Positions 21,293 through 29,923 of a stretch of DNA of 64,000 bases are shown here, piece by piece. Origin of the DNA: Polyangium jinanense. GTDB lineage: Bacteria; Myxococcota; Polyangia; Polyangiales; Polyangiaceae. The stretch lies in the NCBI RefSeq assembly GCF_028435365.1, contig NZ_JAGTJJ010000001.1:124001-188000 (forward strand), given 5' to 3'. Positions within the stretch are counted from its first letter, which is position 1. Every line of letters begins with the position of its first letter. The notes beneath the pieces are model-generated. The model ran no database searches, was not told the DNA's origin, and saw only the letters and a program-made list of their open reading frames with translations. The position numbers were made by a program, and so were the translations under genes.

Positions 21293-22633
21293 CTAGACGA
21301 GCAAGCCCGGCAGCGGCCCCTTGCAAAAGGCCGGATTGCCGAACGTCGTGACGGGCACGCCCATGGCATGGGCGATCGCGATCAGAAGATCGTTGTGATA
21401 GGCGCCGGAATGCTTGTGCCATCGCCCGGTGGCGAGCGCGCCGCCCGCGCCGCCCATGAGGAGGAGCGGGACGTCGCGGCGCGCGTGGGTGTTGCCCTGC
21501 GCAATGTCGCTGCACCAGAGGATGACGGTGTTGTCGAGGACCGTGCCGTCGCCTTCGGGGACGCTGTCGAGCTTCTGGCAGAGGTACGCGAGCTGCTGCG
21601 CGTGCCAGTTGCCAATGTCGATGAGCGCCTGCTGCCGCTTCGTGTCGGAATCGCTCGAATGCGAGAGCGTGTGATGGGGTTCGTCCTGGCCGAGCCAGGT
21701 GAAGACCTTGCCCGTCTGGACCGTGGTCCACTGGATGCTCGCGACCCGCGTGAGGTCGCAAATGAGCGACATCGCGAGGAGGTCGAGCTGGGTCTTGGCG
21801 ATCTCCGGGTAGTTGTCGTTTTCGAGGGGCTCGACCGGCGCGCCGAGGACGGGCGGATTGCAGGAGCCGCCAATGACGCCAGGCGCATCGAGGCGCTTTT
21901 CGATCTCGCGGACGGCCTCGAGGTGCGCGTCGACCTTCATGCGATCACTCGTGCCGAGGCGCGAGGAGAGGTGCTTGTAGTCGCCGGTCACGGCGTCGAG
22001 CACGGTCTTCCTCTGCGCACGCAGGCGCGCGAGGGCCTCGGGGTCGGTGCCGAGGTCCGAGAAGATGCGCGTGTACGCCTGGTACGGGTCGTCCTCGGGC
22101 GGGACAGGTTGTCCGGGGCCGCGGTAGGAGATGCGCGCCGAGACGTTGGCGTACTGGACCTGGACGCCGAACTCGAGCGAGGGGAAGCGCGTGGTCTGGC
22201 CGATCTGATCCGCGAGGAACTGATCGAGCGAGATGCCGCCGCCCCAGCCGACCATCTTGCCTGGGTTGCAAGCGTACGGGAAAAGCGAGCCCTCCTGGAG
22301 CTCGGTGCCCGTGAGCGCATGGCCGATGCCCTGCTGGTGCGGGTCGCCGGGGCCGTGGTAGGCGGACTCGTAGTCGACGCCTTCGAGGAGGATCGCCTTC
22401 TTCTTGAAGGGTTCGAGCGGGGCGAGGATGGGGCCGAAGGTGAAGTCGGTCTCGGTGCCCGTGGGGATCCACGCGGGTTTGACCGTGCCGAGGCCCGTGA
22501 AGAAGACGACAAAACGCTTCGGGAAGGCGGTGGCGCGGGCCGAATCGGCCATGGCCCCGAGGAACGGCAGGCCAACGGCCACGCCGCCGAGGCCGCGAAG
22601 GAGCGTGCGACGGCTCAGGGTCCTCTGTTTCAT
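21293..22633 (-). CDS. DUF1552 secreted protein (Tat signal)
   Basis: 446 residues from the ATG at 22633, chosen because it overlaps the DUF1592 stop as ATGA and opens a Tat signal (SRRTLLRGLGGVAVGLPFLG). The mature protein has DUF1552 features: RFVVFFTGLGTVKPAWIP, FKKKAILLEGVDYES and HALTGTE, and a C-terminal segment with DNTVILWCSDIAQG and HNDLLIAIAHAMGV. DUF1552 proteins resemble the sulfatase/alkaline phosphatase-like DUF1501 group and are nearly always paired with DUF1592 lipoproteins in myxobacteria and planctomycetes. Their substrate is unknown. Extracytoplasmic location is indicated. Confidence 0.88.
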   Translation of the reverse strand: MKQRTLSRRTLLRGLGGVAVGLPFLGAMADSARATAFPKRFVVFFTGLGTVKPAWIPTGTETDFTFGPILAPLEPFKKKAILLEGVDYESAYHGPGDPHQQGIGHALTGTELQEGSLFPYACNPGKMVGWGGGISLDQFLADQIGQTTRFPSLEFGVQVQYANVSARISYRGPGQPVPPEDDPYQAYTRIFSDLGTDPEALARLRAQRKTVLDAVTGDYKHLSSRLGTSDRMKVDAHLEAVREIEKRLDAPGVIGGSCNPPVLGAPVEPLENDNYPEIAKTQLDLLAMSLICDLTRVASIQWTTVQTGKVFTWLGQDEPHHTLSHSSDSDTKRQQALIDIGNWHAQQLAYLCQKLDSVPEGDGTVLDNTVILWCSDIAQGNTHARRDVPLLLMGGAGGALATGRWHKHSGAYHNDLLIAIAHAMGVPVTTFGNPAFCKGPLPGLLV

Positions 22634-24303
22634 GGTGCCTGCGTCACGACGGCCCGGCGATACCGGAACGCGTCGGTCTGGGTGAGGGCGACGAGCAGCT
22701 CCTGGACGTTGAAGCCACTCGCCGCGAAGGCCTGCTGGATCTCGCTCATCGAGCAACGATCGTCCTCGCCTTCGACACGGCCGTAGGCGAAGCGGAACCA
22801 CTGGGTGGCGACACACTGGCGCGCCTCCTCGCTCTGCGCGAGGCGCCGGCCAAGCTCGACGACGCCCTCGAAGGGGCCGTCGATGCCGCGGGTGTCGACG
22901 AGCTCGCCGGAGTCGTCGATGGGCAAACCCTGGTCGGTGTCGCGGTAGAGGCCGATGCCGTCATAGTGCTCGAAGCCAAAGCCGACGGGATCCATCTTCA
23001 CGTGGCAGCCCGCACAAGCCGGGTTCTCCGAGTGCTCGGCGAAGCGCTCGCGCGTGGTGGCGTCGGGGCGGACGTCGGGCGCGTTGAAGGCGGCGTTGTT
23101 CGGCGGCGGCGGGAGGATCTGGCAGAGGAGGCGCTCACGGACGAACTTGCCGCGATGCACGGGCGAAGTCTGGTTCGGCTTGCCCGTGGCGGCGAGGACG
23201 CTCGCGTGCGTGAGGATGCCAGAGGTCTTCGTGGGATCGAGCTCGACGCGCTCGAAGCTCTGCGTGGCCGGGCCATCCTCGACGCCGTAGAACGAGGCGA
23301 GCTCGGCGTTGAGCATCGAGTAGTTGGCGGTGAAGACGCTGCCGATGTCGCCCTGGCCCTCGAAGATGACGTCTTCGAGGAACGCGAGGGTCTCGGCCCG
23401 CCAGAGCGGGCGGATGCCCTCGTAGTACTTGGGGTACGTGGAGCTGTCTTTCTTGATGTTGTCGAGGTGGGAGAGGCCGAGCCACTGGGCGTTGAAGTTC
23501 GCCACGGCCTCGCGCGCCCGCGGATCGCCCAGCATGCGGCGCGCTTCCTTGGCGATCTCTTCCTTCGTGTCGAGGCGTCCCTCGTCCGCGGCGGAGAAGA
23601 GAGCCTCGTCCGGCATGGTGCCCCAGAGCATGTACGAGAGGCGCGAGGCGATCTCGTGGGGGGAGAGGGGCACGACGTCGGCCTCGACGGGGTCGGGCAT
23701 GCCGAACTCGACGCGGTAGAGGAAGTGCGGGGACTGGAGCATCACCTGGAGGACGAGCTCGATGCCCTTGGAAAAACCGTCCTCGCCGAGGCCCCACGAG
23801 AAGACGTCCTGGAAGCGCGAGACCTCGTCGTCCGTGAGGGGGCGGCGATACGCGCGGCGGCCGAAGGTCTGGATGAAGGTGGTGGCACACGCCTGCTGCC
23901 CGATCGTTTCGGGATCACAGGGGAGCAGGGCGCCGAGGTTCTTCACTGCGCGGGCGGAGATCTGCTCGGCCGCGACCATGTACTGCTCGGCGAGGATCTG
24001 GGTGACGCCGAGGGCCGTGGCCTGGTTGTCGAAGCCCATGGCCTCTTCCTCGGGCACGAAGCTCGAAGCGGGCTGGGTGTCGTCGCCGAGCAGGTCGCGG
24101 ACGGTGTTGTTGTACTCGAACCGGGTCATGCGCCGGATGGGCGATTTGCCGGGGATCGTGCCGACGCACTGGAAGGCAGGAGCCTCCCCGGTATCTTCAC
24201 CCGGCGGGTCGCCGATGTGACCCGAGCAAGCCGCGAGGGACGCCGCCGCAGAAAGGGCGAGGGCGCCACCGAGAAGCCAGGGCAAGCGCACAGCGTAGGT
24301 CAT
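22630..24303 (-). CDS. DUF1592/DUF1588/DUF1585 lipoprotein
   Basis: 557 residues from the ATG at 24303; the frame extends to 24753. It has a lipoprotein signal (LALSAAASLAACSGH). Domains appear in the planctomycete order: DUF1587 (RMTRFEYNNTVRDLLGDD, ~55-120), DUF1595, DUF1592 (HFLYRVEFG..., SRLSYMLWGTMPDEALF), DUF1588 (TSPVHRGKFVRERLLCQILP and NPACAGCHVKMDPVGFGFEH with a CAGCH heme-type site), and DUF1585 at the C-terminus. The single CxxCH points to a c-type heme. It is translationally coupled to the DUF1552 gene, as is usual. A role in an extracytoplasmic redox or polymer-degradation complex is proposed for the family but unproven. Confidence 0.9.
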   Translation of the reverse strand: MTYAVRLPWLLGGALALSAAASLAACSGHIGDPPGEDTGEAPAFQCVGTIPGKSPIRRMTRFEYNNTVRDLLGDDTQPASSFVPEEEAMGFDNQATALGVTQILAEQYMVAAEQISARAVKNLGALLPCDPETIGQQACATTFIQTFGRRAYRRPLTDDEVSRFQDVFSWGLGEDGFSKGIELVLQVMLQSPHFLYRVEFGMPDPVEADVVPLSPHEIASRLSYMLWGTMPDEALFSAADEGRLDTKEEIAKEARRMLGDPRAREAVANFNAQWLGLSHLDNIKKDSSTYPKYYEGIRPLWRAETLAFLEDVIFEGQGDIGSVFTANYSMLNAELASFYGVEDGPATQSFERVELDPTKTSGILTHASVLAATGKPNQTSPVHRGKFVRERLLCQILPPPPNNAAFNAPDVRPDATTRERFAEHSENPACAGCHVKMDPVGFGFEHYDGIGLYRDTDQGLPIDDSGELVDTRGIDGPFEGVVELGRRLAQSEEARQCVATQWFRFAYGRVEGEDDRCSMSEIQQAFAASGFNVQELLVALTQTDAFRYRRAVVTQAP

Positions 24304-24435
24304 GAGCAAGGATCCGCGGGGGCTTGGCCGCGGCTCTCCGAGCGTAGAAGAAGGTGGGCCGGCCGTCGACCATTTCCTGATGCCGTACGCGTGCTTCGGC
24401 TCGACGGCGAGGGAGAGATCGCTACCCTGCGGGCC

Positions 24436-25260
24436 GTGCCGAGAAGGGGAATCCGCCGCGTCGCCGGGATGATCGCGATCACGACCGCGATCGCCACCGC
24501 CTCCGTGGCCGCATCCGCCGCCGCTCCCGCTTCCGCCTCGCCGGTCGGGGGCAGCTTGCACTTCGGCGTGGAGGTCGCGGCGCGTTGGTTCGCGTACTCG
24601 GACCCGCTGAAGATCGCCACGAACCTGCGGCCGTACGACGTCGTGGGGGTACCGATGATCTCCCTCGGCGGCGAGATCCAGCCCTTGCGCTGGACACGCG
24701 TGCCGGTGCTCGAAGGCGTGGCGATCACGGGGGCGTACACGTTCGCGCCGCACCTCACGTCCGCCGTGACCGAGGGGCGCGATATCCAGACGAGCTGGGA
24801 TCGCGGGAATGTGGCGCTCCGCGTGCCGATCCGGCTCGGGCGCGGGGAGCGCGCGCCGGTGGTCGCGCCACGCGTGGGGTACGGTTGGCTCGGTTTTTCA
24901 TTCCAGGAGACGGGGCCCCTCGCGGCGGAGATCCCGACGGTGAGCTACAGGCTCGTGCGCGTGGGCCTGGACGGGCGGATCGGGCTCGCCGGGCCGCTCA
25001 CGCTGGTGGCGGCATTCGAGTATCTGGAGCCCACCTCGGGCGGGGCGCTCTACGAGCGGTTTCGTGATGCGACGCTCGGCGGGATCGACGCGGATCTCGG
25101 CGTCGCATTCGCGCTCGCGAAGGGCACGGAGATCTCGCTTTCGTTCGGATATACGCGGTTCTTCTCGACGTTCGTGCCCGTGCCCGGCGACGCGTACGTG
25201 GCCGGCGGGGCGCTCGATCAATTCGGCGGTGTGAAGCTTGGGATCGACTATGCCCCGTGA
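24436..25260 (+). CDS. Outer-membrane beta-barrel protein
   Basis: 274 residues from a GTG at 24436, preferred because it gives a signal peptide with a basic n-region (PRRGIRRVAG then a long Ala-rich core ending ASA); an ATG at 24469 would leave a shorter one. The mature protein consists of alternating beta-strands, e.g. LHFGVEVAARWFAY, GYGWLGFSFQE, ISLSFGYTRFFS, ending in FGGVKLGIDYAP like barrel proteins. It overlaps the following lipoprotein gene by 11 bp. It is divergent from the DUF1592 gene, and the four genes around 21.3-25.7 kb may form one envelope module. Confidence 0.72.
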   Translation: MPRRGIRRVAGMIAITTAIATASVAASAAAPASASPVGGSLHFGVEVAARWFAYSDPLKIATNLRPYDVVGVPMISLGGEIQPLRWTRVPVLEGVAITGAYTFAPHLTSAVTEGRDIQTSWDRGNVALRVPIRLGRGERAPVVAPRVGYGWLGFSFQETGPLAAEIPTVSYRLVRVGLDGRIGLAGPLTLVAAFEYLEPTSGGALYERFRDATLGGIDADLGVAFALAKGTEISLSFGYTRFFSTFVPVPGDAYVAGGALDQFGGVKLGIDYAP

Positions 25261-25729
25261 AAACCGTTCCCTCCGGCGCGCGCTCGCCTCCGCGCTCTTG
25301 CCGCTCGTGATCACACTGCTCGCCGCGGGTTGTCCCGGTCGGCTGGAAGACCCCGACCGCTTCCTCGACGGCGGCGGCTTCACCTGCCCGGACGTCGTGA
25401 CGGAGCTCTTTCCGAAGAGCTGCGGCGGGTCGATCTGCCACGAGGGCGCCGAGCCGGCAGCGGGGCTCGATTTGATAGCGCCGGGCGTGGTTTCACGGCT
25501 CGTCGACAAGATGGGACGCGATTGCCCGGGGATCCTCGTGGACCCGGTGGTCCCGGAATCGAGCTTGCTTTACGAAAAATTGCTGCCGCTGCCAAGCTGC
25601 GGGTCGCCGATGCCGATCGGAAAGCCAACGCTGACGCCGGAGGAGCTCGCCTGCGTGCGAGATTGGATTTCGGCGCAGATGCCGACGGGCGGTGAAGACG
25701 GAAACGGAGACGGCGGGGGCGGGCCGTAG
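25250..25729 (+). CDS. Lipoprotein with planctomycete cytochrome c-like features
   Basis: 159 residues from the ATG at 25250, inside the end of the barrel gene. The signal peptide ends in a lipobox (LLAAGC). The mature part has FPKSCGGSICHEGAEPAAGL followed by DL, CPGILVDPVVPESSLLYEKL, GSPMPIGKPTLTPEELACV and IRDWI-like DWISAQM, the layout of PSCyt1-type cytochrome c domains. The would-be heme site is C-G-G-S-I-C-H, with four rather than two residues between the cysteines, so standard heme c attachment is doubtful. A Gly-rich tail ends the protein. It probably works with the neighbouring barrel or the DUF1592/DUF1552 pair. Confidence 0.7.
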   Translation: MPRENRSLRRALASALLPLVITLLAAGCPGRLEDPDRFLDGGGFTCPDVVTELFPKSCGGSICHEGAEPAAGLDLIAPGVVSRLVDKMGRDCPGILVDPVVPESSLLYEKLLPLPSCGSPMPIGKPTLTPEELACVRDWISAQMPTGGEDGNGDGGGGP

Positions 25730-25743
25730 GGGATCACGCGGCC

Positions 25744-25807
25744 GTGTCATGCGGCCGTGACAGCGAGCGTCACGCGGACATGACACCCGTCACGGCGTCG
25801 TGTCATG
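25744..25807. promoter_or_regulatory. Cluster of GTGTCATG octamers in direct and inverted orientation
   Basis: GTGTCATG occurs at 25744-25751 and 25800-25807, and its reverse complement CATGACAC at 25779-25786. CGTGACA and TCACG sub-repeats lie between them. The last two octamers form a perfect 8-bp inverted repeat with a 13-bp spacer. The cluster lies between the stop of one lipoprotein gene (25729) and the start of the next (25965) and could be an operator array or a terminator for the upstream pair. The remaining bases up to 25964 show nothing else recognisable. Confidence 0.4.
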
Positions 25808-25964
25808 GATGGGATGCGCGCACCGCTGCGCTGCGGAAAAAGGCCGCATTCGGCGATCGTGCGCGGCTGGCATCGCCTTTGCGATGGCTTCGTCAACTAC
25901 CCGACGAGACGGATTTTCGCAAGCGGCATCCGCCTTCGCGAGAAAGGAAGAGTGACGAAGCCAT

Positions 25965-26951
25965 ATGTACAAGACCGTTGCTTTGCACGCGTTCGCCCTC
26001 CTCGCCTGCGTGCTCCCGGCCTGCGTCGTCGATTCCACGACGGAAATCGAGGACGGCATCAAGATGCCGGGCGCGGCGCCCGAGAGCGCACAGGTGGATG
26101 GAAAGATCGCGACCCTGGAGCTGTCCAGCGGGAAGGTGATCTTCGTCGACGAGGGGGATGGCGTCGGGTTCTGGGAGATCGGCAACGTCGATCTCTCGTC
26201 GCTGCTCCACGAGCAGAATGCCTCCGCGCTCGAGGTCTTCCTCGCGCTCGCGCCGGAAGGGACGCCCGTCCCGTCGCGGCTCGTGGAGCACCACGCGGAG
26301 GTCGTCGCCCGGACCGGTACGGTGCCCGCGGAGCCACGAAAGCTCGCGCCGATGTTCGTGATGCCCGCGGTCCAGAATCTCACGAACGAGCCCTTCGACT
26401 ACCACAACTCGGGTCTCAACTGCTGGGGCTGGGCTGGGACGCTCGACGATTACAATGCGTCGACGGGCTATAGCTCCTTCACGATCGGGACGTTCCAGAG
26501 CAGCTTCAACGCCGACTCGCAGATCACCGGGAATGCGATCCAGGTCTTGAAGGGCGCCACCACCCTGCTGTCGCTCCCGGACAACGGCGGGGGGGTCGAG
26601 ACCTCGTGGGGTCACGAGCGCGAAATGGCCATCTGCGCGTCGAAGGCCGTCCCGTTCGGCCAGCCGGGGAGCTGCGACGGCAATGGCGTATTCGTGAGCG
26701 TCACCGTGCAGTGCACGGACGAGGCTGGAACGTTCGTGGGTGTCGACACGATCGACCTCGAAGCGTTCGGCGTGGGCGCGCGCTTCCGCTCGAACGCCAC
26801 CAATACCGGGGGCCGCGCGCGCAAGTATCGCATCCAGGCCACGTTCAATGCCGAAAACGACACCAGCGTCACCGCCGCCACGGAGTGCCAGGACCAGGCC
26901 GCGGTGGTCTGGCGGTCGAAGCATACGGGCGGCAGCATCATCCTCCCGTAG
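25965..26951 (+). CDS. Secreted lipoprotein of unknown function
   Basis: 328 residues with a lipoprotein signal (LLACVLPACVVD). After ~100 residues containing VDGKIATLELSSGKVIFVDE and a short helical part, the C-terminal half is beta-rich with Cys residues: LNCWGWAGTLDDYNAST, GHEREMAICASKA, VFVSVTVQCTDEAGTFVGVD, ATECQDQAAVVWRSKH. The four or five cysteines likely form disulfides in the periplasm or on the surface. It is not recognised as a member of a named family. The start is supported by GAGAAAGGAAGAG just upstream. It appears monocistronic. Confidence 0.75.
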   Translation: MYKTVALHAFALLACVLPACVVDSTTEIEDGIKMPGAAPESAQVDGKIATLELSSGKVIFVDEGDGVGFWEIGNVDLSSLLHEQNASALEVFLALAPEGTPVPSRLVEHHAEVVARTGTVPAEPRKLAPMFVMPAVQNLTNEPFDYHNSGLNCWGWAGTLDDYNASTGYSSFTIGTFQSSFNADSQITGNAIQVLKGATTLLSLPDNGGGVETSWGHEREMAICASKAVPFGQPGSCDGNGVFVSVTVQCTDEAGTFVGVDTIDLEAFGVGARFRSNATNTGGRARKYRIQATFNAENDTSVTAATECQDQAAVVWRSKHTGGSIILP

Positions 26952-27130
26952 AGTGTGTTCGCGCTGGCGCGGGCGAGGTGAGCTTCGACAAACTCTGGTT
27001 CCAGGACACTATACGCGACCACGGGCAACGTATTGTCGTGACGCAGCCAACCGGCCATCGCGCGCCGCACATTTCAGGCCTCGAGCATCTCCACACTCCG
27101 CCCCGATCGGAGGTATACCGCCAGGGACGT

Positions 27131-28240
27131 ATGCCTGAGACCACCCTCGTGGAGCGCTTGCGTGGTGTGGAGCGGCTCTGCCTGCCGGTATGGGTCTTCG
27201 ACGTGGAGCGGGCCCGCATGGCCTGGGGGAACGCCGCCGCCCTCGAGATCTGGCGCTCGCCGAACCTCGACGAGTTCCTCACCCGCGACTACTCCGATGC
27301 CTCCGCCGCGACCCGCAGCCGCAACGAGGGCTTGCTCCGCAAGCTGTGCGCGGGCCGCGACGCGCACATCGAGCACACGTTCACGTTCTATCCCCGCGGC
27401 GAGCCCTTGCACCTGCGGGTCTTCATGTCCGCCATCGAGCTCGACGACGGCCGCTTCGCCCTGCTTTACGAAGGCCACGTGCGGACCGAGCAGCAAGACC
27501 CGAGGATCCTACGTAGCGACGAGGCGCTGCGGCACGTCTCCGCGATGGTCGCGCTTCTCTCCACGGAAGGCTCCGTGCTCGTGACGAACCCGGCCGCCGA
27601 GCGCGCCTTCGGCAGGTCGAGCACGCCGTCGGCCTGGTTCGAGGACCCAAGCGCGGCGACGCGGATCCTGAAGGTCGCCAAGACCCAGGAGGTGCTGCAC
27701 GAGGAGCTCGTCGCGCTCACGAACGACGGTCCGCGGTGGCACGCCGTGGAGGCGCGGCGGACGAGTGATCCGGCGACCGGGAAGTACGCGGTCGTCGTGC
27801 ATCAGGTGGACGTGACGAATCGGCGGGAGCGCGAGGCGCTGATCGAGGCGCAGCAGCGCGAGATCCTGGAGCTGTCGGCGCCGCTGCTCGACGTCGCCGA
27901 AGGGGTCGTCGCGGTGCCGATCGTCGCGGCCTTGACCGAGGCGCGGAGCGCAGAGCTCGAACGGCGTCTCTTGCCCGCGGTGATGGAGCGCGGGGCGCAG
28001 GTGGTCGTGTTCGATCTGACGGGCGCGACGGCCTCGGAGGGCGCAGGGCTCGCCCAGCTCGTGCGGCTCATCAGCGCCGTGCGGCTGCTCGGCGCGCGGC
28101 CGATGGTGACGGGCGTGCGGCCGGCGCTTGCAAGGGAGCTCGTGCAGAGCGGCGCGGAGCTCGCGGGCGCGGCGGTGATGCGATCGCTGCGGGATGCGCT
28201 TTCGGCGTCGCGTCCTGCGCAGAGGCCCTTCCGGCGCTGA
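27131..28240 (+). CDS. PAS-PAS-STAS regulatory protein (RsbR-like)
   Basis: 369 residues from the ATG at 27131, which follows AGGGA; the open frame upstream covers the previous gene in another frame. N-terminal residues ~10-125 look like a PAS sensor (LPVWVFDVERARMAWGNAAA, then FTFYPRGEPLHLRVFM); ~135-235 a second PAS (VSAMVALLSTEGSVLVTNPA...). Residues ~250-355 form a STAS domain (VVAVPIVAALTEARSAELER; AQVVVFDLTGATASEGAGLA). The order matches RsbR-type stressosome or STAS-output proteins. In the STAS phosphosite region D-L-T-G-A-T the usual Ser/Thr is present. It is soluble. It precedes the Ser/Thr kinase gene by 180 bp, a plausible phosphorylation partner. Confidence 0.82.
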   Translation: MPETTLVERLRGVERLCLPVWVFDVERARMAWGNAAALEIWRSPNLDEFLTRDYSDASAATRSRNEGLLRKLCAGRDAHIEHTFTFYPRGEPLHLRVFMSAIELDDGRFALLYEGHVRTEQQDPRILRSDEALRHVSAMVALLSTEGSVLVTNPAAERAFGRSSTPSAWFEDPSAATRILKVAKTQEVLHEELVALTNDGPRWHAVEARRTSDPATGKYAVVVHQVDVTNRREREALIEAQQREILELSAPLLDVAEGVVAVPIVAALTEARSAELERRLLPAVMERGAQVVVFDLTGATASEGAGLAQLVRLISAVRLLGARPMVTGVRPALARELVQSGAELAGAAVMRSLRDALSASRPAQRPFRR

Positions 28241-28419
28241 AGCGCGCGTCTGGGCGGCGAGGGTCTGTCTCGGTCGAAGGACGGTGCAGTTTCCGACGGC
28301 CCCGATTTTGAAGTATCGGGATGCCATGCCATAATGCGTCTGAATTTTGCGTCGAAGGTGGGGCCGGACGGGACGAAATCGGCCGAGACGGAGGGTCGAC
28401 GCAGGGGGGCGGGGGCGCC

Positions 28420-29868
28420 ATGAGTTTGCCGGTCGCAATCGGGGACGTGATCGCGGAGAAATACCGCGTCGATCGTCTCCTCGGCTCCGGCGGGATGGGC
28501 GTGGTCGTCGCGGCCACGCACCTCGAGCTGCGCACGCGCCGCGCGATCAAGGTGATGCAGCCCCACGTGGTCGCCTCGGCCCTCTGCATCGAGCGCTTCC
28601 TGCGCGAGGCGCGGGCCCTGTCCGAGCTGCGCAGCACGCACGTCGCGCGCGTCTACGACGTCGGACGCCTGCCGAACGATGCGCCCTTCATGGTCATGGA
28701 GTACCTCGAAGGACAAACCTTGCTTTCGCGGCTCGCCGAGGTCGGTCCGCTGCCCGTGGAGGAGGCGGCGATCCACGTCCTGCACGCATGCGAGGCGCTC
28801 GCCGAGGCCCACGCGCTCGGCATCGTCCATCGCGACCTCAAGCCCGACAACCTCTTCCTGACCCAGGCCCACGACGGCTCGCCCTGCGTCAAGGTGCTCG
28901 ATTTCGGGGTGTCGAAGCTCCTCCGCGACGAAGGCCCGACCCGCACGAGCACCGGCGCGATCGTGGGCTCGCCTCTCTACATGTCCCCCGAGCAGATCAA
29001 CGCCGCGCGCGACATCGACGGGCGAAGCGACATCTGGGCGCTCGGGATCATCCTCTTCCAGCTCGTCACGGGGGAATGTCCTTTCGGCGGCAGCAACGTG
29101 CTGCAGATCCTCTCCCAGCTCGCGAACAAGAAGCCGCCCGTGCCGTCCTCGCTCCGCAAGGACCTGCCGCCGAGCCTCGACGCGATCATCCTGCGTTGCC
29201 TGGAGAAGGACCGCGAGCGGCGTTATCCGGACGTGGTCGCCCTGGCGCGTGATCTCGCGCCGCTCGCGCGCCCCGACCCGGAGCCGCCGGCGGCGCTCGT
29301 CGCGCGCATCGAGCGTGTGCACGCTCAGGCGACGAAAAAAGCCGCGATGTCGATCGCCGCCGTGCCAGAGGTCGATGCGAGCTTCGCGCTGCGAGCCGAT
29401 CAAACGATGGACCTCGGCCGCACCCCTCCGCCGTGGACGCGCGCAGGCATTCAAACGACGATTCCAGCAGAGGGCGGGACGCTCCCGTCGAACCTCGGCG
29501 CGCCGACCGAGACGCATACGGCAAAGCCGCGGCGCGCCATGGTGCGGCATTTCGCGGCGGCCGCGATCGTGCTCACGCTCAGCGTGCCGCTCGGCGGATT
29601 CTTTTACAAGATGTCCCCCGGGGCCCATACGACCGCGTCGCCGGTCCCCGCCGCATCGTCTTTTCTGTTTCCTCCCCTCCCCGCGACCCTCCCGAGCACG
29701 GGTTTGTCCGCGTCGGAGCAGGCCCCGAACGAGGCCAAAACGGTCGCGCCCGCGGCCGCTTCTGTCGGGGTCGTTCCGATTTCGTCGGGGTCGGCGCCTC
29801 CTTCGACCACAGGGCGGACGGTTTTTCCACAGAATCGCTCGACACCCCGACCTCCTCCGCGCTATTGA
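28420..29868 (+). CDS. Eukaryotic-like Ser/Thr protein kinase, transmembrane
   Basis: 482 residues from the ATG at 28420 behind a G-rich ribosome-binding region. The kinase domain spans residues ~10-280: glycine loop LLGSGGMGVVVA, VAIK-type RRAIKVM lysine, catalytic loop HRDLKPDN, DFG in VLDFGVSKLL, activation segment TSTGAIVGSPLYMSPEQI, and ALGIILFQLVTG. All key residues are intact. A Pro/Thr-rich juxtamembrane part is followed by one helix near residues 370-395 (AAAIVLTLSVPLGGFFY) and a short extracytoplasmic Ser/Pro tail. It is a Hanks-type kinase of the PknB group. The next two genes, a TPR protein and a lipoprotein, follow on the same strand. Confidence 0.95.
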   Translation: MSLPVAIGDVIAEKYRVDRLLGSGGMGVVVAATHLELRTRRAIKVMQPHVVASALCIERFLREARALSELRSTHVARVYDVGRLPNDAPFMVMEYLEGQTLLSRLAEVGPLPVEEAAIHVLHACEALAEAHALGIVHRDLKPDNLFLTQAHDGSPCVKVLDFGVSKLLRDEGPTRTSTGAIVGSPLYMSPEQINAARDIDGRSDIWALGIILFQLVTGECPFGGSNVLQILSQLANKKPPVPSSLRKDLPPSLDAIILRCLEKDRERRYPDVVALARDLAPLARPDPEPPAALVARIERVHAQATKKAAMSIAAVPEVDASFALRADQTMDLGRTPPPWTRAGIQTTIPAEGGTLPSNLGAPTETHTAKPRRAMVRHFAAAAIVLTLSVPLGGFFYKMSPGAHTTASPVPAASSFLFPPLPATLPSTGLSASEQAPNEAKTVAPAAASVGVVPISSGSAPPSTTGRTVFPQNRSTPRPPPRY

Positions 29869-29923
29869 CGAACATCATCTGCGCGAGGACGGCTGCGCCA
29901 TGGCGCACGGGGGCTTGCCTAGA

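Noticed and set aside
22966..24435. N-terminal extension of the outer-membrane barrel frame
   Set aside because: It lies antisense to the DUF1592 gene; the signal peptide at 24436 marks the real start.
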